A stretch of DNA of 43,683 bases from Empedobacter falsenii. GTDB lineage: Bacteria > Bacteroidota > Bacteroidia > Flavobacteriales > Weeksellaceae. The translations under genes were made by a program, and so were the position numbers. The notes beneath the pieces were generated by a model, which saw nothing but the letters and a program-made list of their open reading frames with translations, was not told the DNA's origin and did no database searches. The DNA lies in contig NZ_JAAGKM010000023.1 of assembly GCF_019308355.1 (NCBI RefSeq), positions 1 through 43,683 of the forward strand, given 5' to 3'. Of the stretch, positions 34,407 to 41,961 are shown piece after piece; position 1 is the stretch's first letter, and each line of letters opens with the position of its first letter.

Positions 34407-35174
34407 TTACTTGAAAATTACTTCATAACCAAATCTACAAATTGAGAGTAGGATTACCAAAATAAATATGTATCGAATAAATTTATTCCCTTTGTTGATG
34501 GCTAATTTTGCTCCAATAAAACCTCCTAAAGCGTTGCAAATAGCCATTGGTAAAGCTATTTTCCAGATAATTTGCCCTTTGATTAAAAACAAACAAATCG
34601 AACCAAAATTAGTTGCTAAATTGATCAGTTTTGCATTAGTATTAGCTTTCAAAAAATCCATACCAAGAAGTGTTACGAATCCCAAAATAAAGAAAGTTCC
34701 AGTTGCAGGACCAATAAAACCATCGTAAAAACCAACTGCAATACTCACAATACAACCATTGATAATCGCAATGTGGTAAGGAATTTTACGCTCGGTTGCT
34801 TGTCCAAAATCTTTCTTGAAAATAGTGTAAATGGCTAAAACAATCAAAATGATTAACAAAACAGGCTTCATAAAATCATTATTGATAACCGTTAACAATT
34901 GTGATCCTAAAAAAGCAGAAACAAATGCGCATATAGCCATAATCGTGAAAAGTTTCCAATCTATTTTTACCTTTTTTAGATATTGTGAAGTTGCTAAAGC
35001 TGTTCCACTAAATGCTGGAATTTTTAGCGTTCCGATTACTGTTGAAACAGGTAAATTAGGTAAAAAAGCAAGTGATAATGGCGTTTGTATTAATCCTCCA
35101 CCGCCAACAATAGAGTCGATGAAGCCAGCGCAAAAAGCTGCCATGTATAAATATAATAAAATCTCAATTTCCAA
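34407..35174 (-). CDS. TSUP (TauE/SafE) family transporter
   Basis: A 255-residue membrane protein of the TauE/SafE family, usually exporting or importing organosulfur anions or sulfite. About seven to eight hydrophobic segments are visible, and the family mark FIDSIVGGGGLIQTP is near the N-terminus, with its partner GFYDGFIGPATGTFFILGF near residues 148-166. The start shown is TTG at 35174, which leaves a complete first membrane segment; the next ATG at 35144 would shorten it. A -7 box TACATTTG lies at 35191-35198. The unknown secreted protein gene follows directly. Confidence 0.9.
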   Translation of the reverse strand: MEIEILLYLYMAAFCAGFIDSIVGGGGLIQTPLSLAFLPNLPVSTVIGTLKIPAFSGTALATSQYLKKVKIDWKLFTIMAICAFVSAFLGSQLLTVINNDFMKPVLLIILIVLAIYTIFKKDFGQATERKIPYHIAIINGCIVSIAVGFYDGFIGPATGTFFILGFVTLLGMDFLKANTNAKLINLATNFGSICLFLIKGQIIWKIALPMAICNALGGFIGAKLAINKGNKFIRYIFILVILLSICRFGYEVIFK

Positions 35175-35238
35175 AACTGAAAAATTTAGGCAAATGTAGA
35201 TGAGAAATAATAAATAATGAAGGAATTATTAAAAATTG

Positions 35239-35310
35239 TAGCCACGATGAGACTCGAACTCATACTGTCAGAACCGGAATCTGATATTCTATCCATTAAA
35301 TTACGCAGCC
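35239..35310 (-). tRNA. tRNA-Arg, anticodon CCG
   Basis: The minus-strand cloverleaf is complete: anticodon stem TCAGA/TCTGA around loop TTCCGGT (anticodon CCG, reads CGG), T arm ATGAG-TTCGAGT-CTCAT, and D arm with AATGGATAGAAT. The 7-bp acceptor stem (GGCTGCG with CGTGGCT) needs three G-U pairs. CCA is not encoded. Confidence 0.9.
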
Positions 35311-35338
35311 AAAAGTTTTGCAAATATAGATAAATAGA

Positions 35339-36355
35339 CTATTTGAGTTGAATATTTTGTCTAAATTTTCGGTGTTGGGTTGCGGTAAAATAATCTCTGA
35401 AAATTTGATTGATTTCTTCATTTATTTTTGAAGCTTTAATTCCAAGTTGTGGATAAATTTCAATGATAAATTGAGTGATTTTCTCAACAGTTTCTATTCC
35501 AAACGAATGAATTTCAGTTTCGATTTCTTCTGAAATAGGAGAATTATTTGTCAATAAATTTTCTATTGTTTTAGCAAATTCAATAGTTTTCGAAGTTGAT
35601 TTAATAACGAAATTATCAAAATTAGTTTGTTTTTGGTATTGAATAATCTCTAAACTTTTTTCGATAAAATGTTCTGCCATTCCAAGATAATTTACCAATA
35701 AAGTTAAATCAGCAAAAATTCGGAAAGGTATTTTTTCGACCAAATCATCACTATAAAATTCATTATAAATAAAACTATAATCTTGATGAACGATTTCATT
35801 TTCTACTTCAAAACTATGAGAAGATGTTGCAACCATTCCCATTGATTTCCAGGTAGAAATTAATTTAACTTGAGATTTATTTAAAATAAATGACAAAAAC
35901 TTTGGTTCACCATTTTTATCCAATTTCTCTTTTCCATCTTCGATTATTTTCGCATTTAATGTAAAATGAGTGAGATAAGGAGCGCCAGTTGCATAATGCC
36001 ACAAACCGTTTATGATATATTTATCTCCAACTTTTTCAGCAGTTCCACCAAGCATTCCGCTTCCACCAAAACACGTTTTTTGTGATGAAAATAAATTATA
36101 AACAATATCGGGTTTTAGATTTCGAGAAAAATAATTTGCTCCACTACAAAGCGTTATAAACCAACCTAAACTTCCGTCAATTTTAGCAACTGATTGAAGA
36201 ATTTTTAATCCTTCAGAAAAATGTAAGCCAAGTCCATTGTATTGTTTCGGAACCCAAATATTCAACCAATTTTGAGTATAAATATGATCGAGAACTACTT
36301 GATTAAAGGATTCTTTATTCAATAATTCTTTTTGAATTTTGGGAATATCAAGCAT
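35339..36355 (-). CDS. Acyl-CoA dehydrogenase-like flavoprotein in a TPP-riboswitch operon
   Basis: A protein of about 338 residues with the acyl-CoA dehydrogenase fold, nearest in form to the HsaA/flavin monooxygenase-like branch. Visible are the N-terminal helical part with WVPKQYNGLGLHFSEGL, the central domain CFGGSGMLGGTAEKVGDKYIINGLWHYATGA, and a C-terminal helical part ending in FRDYFTATQHRKF. The classical catalytic Glu is not obvious. I prefer the ATG at 36355 (MLDIPKI), which overlaps the pnuC stop by 8 bases; an ATG at 36364 is also possible. It follows pnuC and must share the riboswitch-controlled message, so a role in thiamine or thiazole/pyrimidine salvage is plausible but unproven. 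Confidence 0.85.
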   Translation of the reverse strand: MLDIPKIQKELLNKESFNQVVLDHIYTQNWLNIWVPKQYNGLGLHFSEGLKILQSVAKIDGSLGWFITLCSGANYFSRNLKPDIVYNLFSSQKTCFGGSGMLGGTAEKVGDKYIINGLWHYATGAPYLTHFTLNAKIIEDGKEKLDKNGEPKFLSFILNKSQVKLISTWKSMGMVATSSHSFEVENEIVHQDYSFIYNEFYSDDLVEKIPFRIFADLTLLVNYLGMAEHFIEKSLEIIQYQKQTNFDNFVIKSTSKTIEFAKTIENLLTNNSPISEEIETEIHSFGIETVEKITQFIIEIYPQLGIKASKINEEINQIFRDYFTATQHRKFRQNIQLK

Positions 36356-36935
36356 TATTTTCATTCAAAATTTTTCTCCAATTAAAATATCCAGAAATCG
36401 CCACACAGAATAAAATCAACGATAAAATAGCATATAAATACAAATCTTTGTGAATCATTAATGGAATTGAAATAATGTTACTAATATTCAACAAAATCCA
36501 ATTTTCGAGTTTACGTTTTGCCATTAACCACATACCAGCCCATGCAAATGCGCTTACGATTGAATCCCAAATTGGAACGTCAGAATCGGTGATATGTGTA
36601 AGTGTTAAATAAAAAATGGTAAAACTACTTAAAACAATTCCTGAGACAACTCCCCATTCTTTTTTGTTGGTTATCGTAATTTCAATTTCGTGTTTTTGTT
36701 GTCCAAATTGCCAATATAACCAACCATAAATGCTCATCACTAAATAATAAATATTAAGAGTGAACTCGGCATATAGCTTAGAATTGAACATAACGAAAAG
36801 CGATAATGTAATTCCTGCAATTCCAAATAAATAATTTTTTGGATTATTGAATCTCGCCAATACGACTTGAAAAATAGAAAATGTGACACCTAGCCATTCA
36901 AGCCAAGTTGTGTGTAAAATAATTTCCTTCATCAT
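36348..36935 (-). CDS. PnuC family transporter, probably for thiamine (PnuT)
   Basis: A membrane protein of about 195 residues of the PnuC vitamin-uptake family with about seven hydrophobic segments; WLEWLGVTFSIFQVVLARFNNPKNYLFGI is typical of the start. PnuC members move nicotinamide riboside, and those under TPP riboswitches are thiamine transporters (PnuT), which fits here because a TPP aptamer lies just upstream. The start is uncertain: ATG at 36935 (MMKEIILHT) suits the family, whereas ATG at 36974 has an in-phase GGAGG 5 bases upstream but lies at the end of the aptamer. An ATG at 36992 is inside the aptamer and is not credible. The downstream flavoprotein gene overlaps the stop. Confidence 0.88.
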   Translation of the reverse strand: MMKEIILHTTWLEWLGVTFSIFQVVLARFNNPKNYLFGIAGITLSLFVMFNSKLYAEFTLNIYYLVMSIYGWLYWQFGQQKHEIEITITNKKEWGVVSGIVLSSFTIFYLTLTHITDSDVPIWDSIVSAFAWAGMWLMAKRKLENWILLNISNIISIPLMIHKDLYLYAILSLILFCVAISGYFNWRKILNENNA

Positions 36936-36973
36936 AATTTGTTTTGATGAGGAGATAGAAGTTATTGCTAACA

Positions 36974-37058
36974 TCAATTCCTCCGCCAGCATTATCTGGA
37001 TCAGGTATAGAACAAAATTGTTCTTGGGTATATTCTCAGCTTTTTAGCACCCCATTGA
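36974..37058 (-). promoter_or_regulatory. TPP (THI-box) riboswitch
   Basis: The minus strand shows all conserved TPP aptamer blocks: GGGGTGC, CTGAGA, ACCC, ACCTGATC, and GATAATGCTGGCGGAGGA. The closing stem P1 pairs TCAAT (37054-37058) with ATTGA (36974-36978). A variable hairpin GAAC...GTTC fills the P3 region. GGAGG at its 3' end would be free as a ribosome site only when P1 is open, and no terminator lies between the aptamer and pnuC, so control of translation is likely. Confidence 0.92.
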
Positions 37059-37096
37059 AAGGCAAAGATGAAAAGTTTTGATGAGTTTTCCTAATT

Positions 37097-37144
37097 AATA
37101 ATCAAAAAAGCTTTCTCAGTTCTGAGAAAGCTTTTTTGATTATT
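37097..37144 (-). terminator. Terminator of the DUF1569 gene, 23-bp perfect stem
   Basis: 37097-37119 and 37122-37144 are exact complements. Runs of A and T on both arms allow it to work in both directions. It separates the DUF1569 gene from the TPP riboswitch. Confidence 0.85.
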
Positions 37145-37151
37145 GTATTTT

Positions 37152-37607
37152 TTATATCAAACCAAATTGCTTGAAATGATGTGTAAAATGTTTTTTATGA
37201 AATGTTTTCCAATCTTCGTATCCAATATCATTTAAAACAGGATTGACAATTTTAGCATCAGGATTTTCTGTGAAATATGAATTGAATTTATCAATTTCTT
37301 GTTCTAATTTTTCTATTGCAGCTTCTAAAGAATGGTAACGTAAATCTAGTAAACCTTCCATTCCATTTGCTTTTATCCCCTTTTGCATTTCATGATCAGA
37401 TTCTAATAAAAAGGATTTGTATTGGGGTATTTGCTCTGCAGGAATTCGACAAGGTACTGTTAAACCTCCATTTGAAATTTTAGTGGTTACAATCAAATGT
37501 TCAACCATGTGTTGAGGTGTCATAATTCCCCATTCTGGCTGTTGATCTACTTTTAAACTTTTTAGTTTAGAAATAAGACTGGCTTTATCTTCAAAATTTA
37601 AAAACAT
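37152..37607 (-). CDS. DUF1569/DinB-like putative metal-dependent protein
   Basis: A cytoplasmic protein of 151 residues with no signal peptide. The block EWGIMTPQHMVEHLIV and the C-terminal HKKHFTHHFKQFGL place it with DUF1569/DinB_2 four-helix proteins, in which three His residues bind a metal. Here His candidates are in QHMVEH and in HKKHFTHH. Such proteins act in thiol transfer or in unknown reactions; nothing more specific can be said. It is a single-gene unit with a strong terminator. A decayed reading frame lies directly upstream on the same strand. Confidence 0.82.
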   Translation of the reverse strand: MFLNFEDKASLISKLKSLKVDQQPEWGIMTPQHMVEHLIVTTKISNGGLTVPCRIPAEQIPQYKSFLLESDHEMQKGIKANGMEGLLDLRYHSLEAAIEKLEQEIDKFNSYFTENPDAKIVNPVLNDIGYEDWKTFHKKHFTHHFKQFGLI

Positions 37608-37661
37608 ATTTTTTCTGTGAAGTTAGTTAGTCGTATAATAATAATCAATAAAATTCAAGAT

Positions 37662-37886
37662 TTATTTTGTTAATTGTTCAAGCCTTTTTATATAAGCGTC
37701 TACAAAATTCTGAATGAAACTTGTTGTGGTTATAGAGTTCTAATTGTCCAATCTTAATAACTTTAAGGGTATATCCTTCGGTTGTCATTTTAATTAAGTT
37801 CTTTGAAATCTTTCTAGAATTTGCTTCTTTTCATAGACTTCCCATAAAAGTCCAATTGTTTTTTGAGTTTAGTTATCTGATTTCAT
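37662..37886 (-). pseudogene. Possible decayed ORF with four in-frame stop codons
   Basis: In one minus-strand frame, from ATG at 37886 to TAA at 37662, protein-like pieces are separated by stops: MKSDN, stop, TQKTIGLLWEVYEKKQILER followed by FQRT, two stops, QPKDIPLKLLRLDN, stop, NSITTTSFIQNFVDAYIKR and LEQLTK. The last pieces are amphipathic and look coding. All three stop-codon types occur. I do not recognise the family. The 370-bp gap in which it lies holds no other gene on either strand. Chance open stretches in AT-rich DNA are the alternative. Confidence 0.3.
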
Positions 37887-37977
37887 TTTAAGAAAGTTTA
37901 TGTAAAAATTTTCAATGAATTAATTATCATTTTTAATGAATATCGTATAAGAAAAATGTAAATTAGTATTGTATTAA

Positions 37978-38514
37978 ATGAAACAAATGATAAATATTCA
38001 GCCCAATTTAGAAAATGATTTAGTAGAACTTCAACCGCTCAACGATAATGATTTTGAAGCGCTTTATTTAGCTGCTTCAGACCCGAAAGTTTGGGAACAG
38101 CACCCAAATAAAAATCGTTGGAAAAGAGATGTTTTTATGAATTTTTTCGAAGGTGCAATTCAAAGTAAAGGTGCTTTCAAGATTATTGATAAACAGACAA
38201 ATCAAGTTGTTGGTAGCTCTCGTTTTTACGATTATGATGAGCAAGATTCATCTATTTTGGTTGGTTATACGTTTTATTCGACGAATTGTTGGGGAAAAGG
38301 TTTTAATCCGTCTGTTAAGAAATTAATGTTTGATTATATTTTTCAGTTTGTTGACAAAATTTATTTACATGTTGGCGCTGATAATGTACGTTCGCAAATT
38401 GCAGTAGAGCGTTTGGGTTGTAAAAAAGTGAAAGAAGAACAAATTGAATATTTTGGAGAAGAGCCAAAGTTAAATTTTATTTATCAGTTGAATAAAGTTG
38501 ACTGGTTTAAGTAA
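37978..38514 (+). CDS. GNAT family N-acetyltransferase (RimJ/RimL-like)
   Basis: A 178-residue acetyl-CoA-dependent transferase. The RimJ/RimL-type N-terminus (VELQPLNDNDFEALYLAASD), the beta-strand segment NQVVGSSRFYDYDEQDSSI, the GYTFYSTNCWGKGF block for acetyl-CoA binding and the LHVGADNVRSQIAVERLGC end are as expected. The substrate may be a protein N-terminus, an amine or an antibiotic; the sequence does not decide. A weak -7 box TAGTATTG lies 6 bases before the start. An in-frame ATG three codons later is also possible. A terminator follows. Confidence 0.92.
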   Translation: MKQMINIQPNLENDLVELQPLNDNDFEALYLAASDPKVWEQHPNKNRWKRDVFMNFFEGAIQSKGAFKIIDKQTNQVVGSSRFYDYDEQDSSILVGYTFYSTNCWGKGFNPSVKKLMFDYIFQFVDKIYLHVGADNVRSQIAVERLGCKKVKEEQIEYFGEEPKLNFIYQLNKVDWFK

Positions 38515-38537
38515 TTGATAATTAAAACTATTTTTTG

Positions 38538-38565
38538 AGGACAGATTTTTTATGTCCTTTTTTTG
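38538..38565 (+). terminator. Probable terminator of the GNAT gene
   Basis: AGGACA and TGTCCT form a 6-bp stem around a 9-nt loop, followed by a T run. It is a weaker hairpin than the others. Confidence 0.55.
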
Positions 38566-38637
38566 AAAAAAAACTTAAAAATATGATTATGTTTTTCGTA
38601 ATAAAATATACTTTTACTGAAGTTTTCATAATAATGA

Positions 38638-39285
38638 ATGAGTAATATTACATTAAACCCAATTTATGAAAAGATTATTGATGACTTATCAAATCAAAAA
38701 TACTCTATTTCAGACTTTTTTTTCTCAACAGAGGAAACAAAGCAACTTCGCGAAGCTATAATTCGAAAAGAAAATAAAAAAGATTTTCATCAAGCTGCTG
38801 TCGGAAGTTCGGTTAACGAACAAATTATAAAATCAATCAGAGGCGATAAAATCAGATGGATTGATGAAGAAAATAAAACAGAAACGGAAGAAATTTTTTT
38901 CTCAAAAATCAATGATTTTATTGACTATCTCAATTTAACATGCTACATGGGCATTGAGGAAAGTGAATTTCATTACGCTATTTATCCAGAAGGGACATTT
39001 TACCAAAAACATGTTGATGCTTTTAAGAATGATGATAGACGCACACTTTCTATTGTTTTGTATTTGAATGATGAAGAATGGAAAGATGAATTTGGCGGAC
39101 AATTGACCTTGTATTTGGCAGATGAAAATAAGGCTGAAAAAGAATTAGATATTTTACCTCTTGCTGGTCGTTTGGCTGTTTTTGATAGTAAAACTATTCC
39201 GCACGAAGTAAAAACTGTTAATCGACCAAGATATAGTATCACAGGTTGGTTGAAAACCAGAGGAAATATTTTGACATATTTGTAA
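38638..39285 (+). CDS. 2OG-Fe(II) oxygenase (prolyl 4-hydroxylase-like)
   Basis: A 215-residue non-haem iron dioxygenase. The iron triad is visible: His and Asp in QKHVDAFK (near residues 125 and 127) and a second His in TIPHEVKT near residue 188. Arg of RPRYSITGW near residue 198 binds 2-oxoglutarate. The jelly-roll strands TLSIVLYLNDEEW and FGGQLTLYL lie between them. Members hydroxylate prolyl or other residues, often in translation factors. It is a single-gene unit with a terminator shared with trxB. Confidence 0.9.
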   Translation: MSNITLNPIYEKIIDDLSNQKYSISDFFFSTEETKQLREAIIRKENKKDFHQAAVGSSVNEQIIKSIRGDKIRWIDEENKTETEEIFFSKINDFIDYLNLTCYMGIEESEFHYAIYPEGTFYQKHVDAFKNDDRRTLSIVLYLNDEEWKDEFGGQLTLYLADENKAEKELDILPLAGRLAVFDSKTIPHEVKTVNRPRYSITGWLKTRGNILTYL

Positions 39286-39367
39286 TAAAATCTGTAGTTG
39301 CTTCGAGATTTCAATTTCTATTTACATTAGATAAATATTGGTATCAATTCGAACGATATAGACAATA

Positions 39368-39406
39368 AAAATAAAAGCTCAACCATTAGTTGAGCTTTTA
39401 TTTTTT
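39368..39406. terminator. Bidirectional terminator between the 2OG oxygenase and trxB
   Basis: A stem of at least 13 bp (ATAAAAGCTCAAC with its complement, 5-nt loop) has A-rich and T-rich flanks and lies between two convergent genes. Confidence 0.85.
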
Positions 39407-39426
39407 CTTATATATGCTAAACGATA

Positions 39427-40374
39427 TTATACTTCGTCAAAGAATTCTGCAACATAACGTTCTGCGTCTAATGCAGCAGCGCAACCAGAACCAGCAGCAG
39501 TAATTGCTTGTCTGTAAACAGAATCTTGTACATCACCAGCAGCAAAAACACCTGGTACATTTGTTTTGTAAGAACGATCTTGCGTGATTAAATATCCTGT
39601 TTCATCCATATCCAATTTACCTTGGAATAATTCTGTATTTGGTTTATGTCCAATCGCGATAAAAACTCCATCAACGATTAATTCTTTTTGTTCGTTAGTA
39701 AGATTGTTGATGATTTTAGCTTTCTCAACAACATTGTTTCCTTCCAAACCAATCAATTCGTGGTTATATAAAACCTCTAAATTATGCGTATTTGCAACAC
39801 GATCTTGCATCGCTTTAGACGCGCGCATTTCCTCTTTACGAACCAATAAATAAACCTTGTTACAAAGTTTTGATAAGTAAGTTGCTTCTTCAGCAGCGGT
39901 ATCACCACCACCAACTACCGCAACATCTTTACCGCGGTAAAAGAAACCATCGCAAGTTGCACAAGCCGAAACTCCACTACCAGCGTATTTAGTTTCATCA
40001 TCTAATCCTAAATATTTTGCAGTTGCACCAGTTGAAATAATGATAGAACGCGCTTGGTAAGTTCCATTGTTTGATTTTACAGTATGTACATCACCTTCTT
40101 TTTCTCCAAAAGTTACTTCCGTTACATATTCGTATTTTATTTCAGTTCCAAAACGTTCAGCTTGTTTTTGTAAATCAGCCATCAATTCTGGTCCAGTAAC
40201 TGCTTCTGGATAGCCTGGAAAATTCTCAACATCTGTAGTTGTTGTTAATTGTCCACCTGGCTCCATACCAGTTAAAATCAAAGGATTCATGTTCGCGCGT
40301 GCTGCATAAATTCCCGCTGTATAACCTGCAGGTCCAGATCCTATTATGATAACATCTCTTACGTTATTTTCCAT
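39427..40374 (-). CDS. trxB: Thioredoxin-disulfide reductase
   Basis: TrxB reduces thioredoxin with NADPH through FAD and a redox-active disulfide. The FAD-binding GSGPAGYTAGIYAARA is at the N-terminus, the CATCDG active site is near residues 136-141, the NADPH-binding GGGDTAAEEA follows at about 152-162, and the C-terminal FAD motif is GVFAAGDVQD. At 315 residues it has the normal length. A -7 box TAAATTTG lies 21-28 bases upstream of the start on the minus strand (40395-40402). Confidence 0.97.
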   Translation of the reverse strand: MENNVRDVIIIGSGPAGYTAGIYAARANMNPLILTGMEPGGQLTTTTDVENFPGYPEAVTGPELMADLQKQAERFGTEIKYEYVTEVTFGEKEGDVHTVKSNNGTYQARSIIISTGATAKYLGLDDETKYAGSGVSACATCDGFFYRGKDVAVVGGGDTAAEEATYLSKLCNKVYLLVRKEEMRASKAMQDRVANTHNLEVLYNHELIGLEGNNVVEKAKIINNLTNEQKELIVDGVFIAIGHKPNTELFQGKLDMDETGYLITQDRSYKTNVPGVFAAGDVQDSVYRQAITAAGSGCAAALDAERYVAEFFDEV

Positions 40375-40394
40375 TGTGTTGTTTTATTTTTTTA

Positions 40395-40402
40395 CAAATT
40401 TA
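40395..40402 (-). promoter_or_regulatory. -7 box of trxB
   Basis: TAAATTTG on the minus strand matches TAnnTTTG; no -33 TTTG is clear at 19-21 bases. Confidence 0.5.
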
Positions 40403-40445
40403 GTATTTCTTATTTAGTTTTCTCGATTCTATAAATAGATGAAAA

Positions 40446-41456
40446 TTATAGATTCATAATTTTATACACTAATTCAATTAATAATTGGCTTGGCGTCACA
40501 TTTCCAGTAGTTCCAACACCTTTTCCTTTCAAATCATATTCGCGTATGAATGAGATAATTCTCGTAGCTTTTTTTAGCGGATAATTACTCGCAGCTGTCA
40601 TCATTCCTTGTACAAAGTAGGGATTAATTCCTAAGACTTTTGCCAAATTTTGTTTTGATTTATCTGGCGTAACATGTATTTGAATGATGTTTGTAAACAG
40701 ATTAAAAATTGTTGTGATCGAAACGACGTACGGATTATCCTTCGGATTTTTTTCGAAATATTTAATGATTTTGAATGCTTTTTCGATGTTCTTCGTTTCG
40801 ATTGCATTGCGAAGTTCAAAAACATTATAATCTTTACTAATCCCAATATGTTCCTCAATATGATTTGGTGTGATAGTTTTATCCGCGCCAACAATTGTAA
40901 AGAGTTTTTCTAATTCATTGTTCAAACGAGATAAATCTGCTCCGACATACTCCGTCAACAAAAACTTTGCTTTTGGTTCAATCTTAAATTGATTAGCTGC
41001 AACTTTTTGTTCTATCCAAGAAGGTAACTCGCTTTCATAAATCTTTTTGAATTCGTGGTAATACCCTTTTTCATTCAGAACTTTATAGATTTTCTTGCGT
41101 TTATCAAGTGAATTTCCTTTGTAATTGATGATTAAAACCGTCGAATCTTGTACTTGATTTGCATACATTTCCAACTGATCTATCGAACGGCTAAGATGTT
41201 GCGCTTCTTTTACAATCACTACAGATTTTTCTGCACCCATCGGGTATTGACGCGCCATTCCAATCAATTGTCCAACTTCTACATCTTGTCCATAAACTAT
41301 TGTTTGGTTAAAACCTTTTTCTTCTTCTGTTAAAATATTTGCTTCCAACAAATCAGTTACCTGATCGATGAAAAACGGCTCGTCGCCCGCCAAGAAGTAA
41401 ATCGGTTTATAGTTTTTGTTTTTTATATCTTTGATCAAAGATTCTACAGGACTCAT
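40446..41456 (-). CDS. holA: DNA polymerase III subunit delta
   Basis: HolA is the subunit of the clamp loader that opens the beta clamp. The 336-residue product begins with IYFLAGDEPFFIDQVTDLLE, as usual for the family, followed by the AAA+-like fold without a P-loop and the middle block LLTEYVGADLSRLNNELEKL near residues 168-187. The start codon is only 3 bases from that of the HsdR-N-domain gene on the other strand, so its promoter must lie within that gene. Confidence 0.95.
   Translation of the reverse strand: MSPVESLIKDIKNKNYKPIYFLAGDEPFFIDQVTDLLEANILTEEEKGFNQTIVYGQDVEVGQLIGMARQYPMGAEKSVVIVKEAQHLSRSIDQLEMYANQVQDSTVLIINYKGNSLDKRKKIYKVLNEKGYYHEFKKIYESELPSWIEQKVAANQFKIEPKAKFLLTEYVGADLSRLNNELEKLFTIVGADKTITPNHIEEHIGISKDYNVFELRNAIETKNIEKAFKIIKYFEKNPKDNPYVVSITTIFNLFTNIIQIHVTPDKSKQNLAKVLGINPYFVQGMMTAASNYPLKKATRIISFIREYDLKGKGVGTTGNVTPSQLLIELVYKIMNL
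41426..41433 (+). promoter_or_regulatory. -7 box of the HsdR-N gene, inside holA
   Basis: TATCTTTG matches TAnnTTTG and lies 26 bases before the ATG at 41460, within the first codons of holA on the other strand. Confidence 0.45.
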
Positions 41457-41459
41457 ACA

Positions 41460-41912
41460 ATGACTGAATTAGTACAATTAAATTTTTCCGAAAAATACCA
41501 AATAAGATTGAAACAAGCCCAAGATAAATTGTATATCTTTTGTTTGATTCGAAAAAAATGGTTGGTCTATACGCCCGAAGAATGGGTTAGGCAACACGTT
41601 CTGAATTATTTAATCAACGATTTGGGTTATTCAACTTCGGCGATTGCGTTGGAAGTTGCAATTGATATTACAGGAATGCGAAAACGTGCAGATATTGTCG
41701 TTTATCAGCAAGAAAAACCATTTATTATGGTAGAATGTAAAGCGCCACTTATAGCAATTTCGCAAGCAACTTTTGACCAAATTGCACGTTACAATATAGT
41801 GTTAGGTTCTCAATTGTTGATGGTAACAAATGGATTGAATCATTATTATTGTATGATGGATTTTGTCCAAAAAAGATATAACTTCTTGAAAGAGTTGCCG
41901 AAGAAAGGATAA
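41460..41912 (+). CDS. Stand-alone type I restriction HsdR N-terminal (HSDR_N) domain protein
   Basis: A 150-residue protein made only of the PD-(D/E)xK nuclease-like domain found at the N-terminus of type I restriction HsdR subunits. The nuclease signature is intact: acidic residues in LEVAIDI, then KRADIVVYQQEKP and FIMVECKAP (Asp, then Glu-x-Lys). No HsdM or HsdS gene and no helicase part are present, so it is not a restriction system. Such lone domains are common beside holA in Flavobacteriia, as far as I recall, and their role is unknown. It is divergent from holA with a 3-base gap. Confidence 0.88.
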   Translation: MTELVQLNFSEKYQIRLKQAQDKLYIFCLIRKKWLVYTPEEWVRQHVLNYLINDLGYSTSAIALEVAIDITGMRKRADIVVYQQEKPFIMVECKAPLIAISQATFDQIARYNIVLGSQLLMVTNGLNHYYCMMDFVQKRYNFLKELPKKG

Positions 41913-41961
41913 TTTGAAAATGAGCTAATGTGTTGATGTGAAAATTTGTCAATTCGAGCGA

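Noticed and set aside
36936-36992. ATG at 36992 as the pnuC start
   Set aside because: It lies within the conserved GATAATGCTGG block of the TPP aptamer; starts at 36974, 36935 or 36932 are credible.
41460-41912. Type I restriction-modification system
   Set aside because: Only the HsdR N-terminal domain is present; no helicase part, HsdM or HsdS gene occurs nearby.
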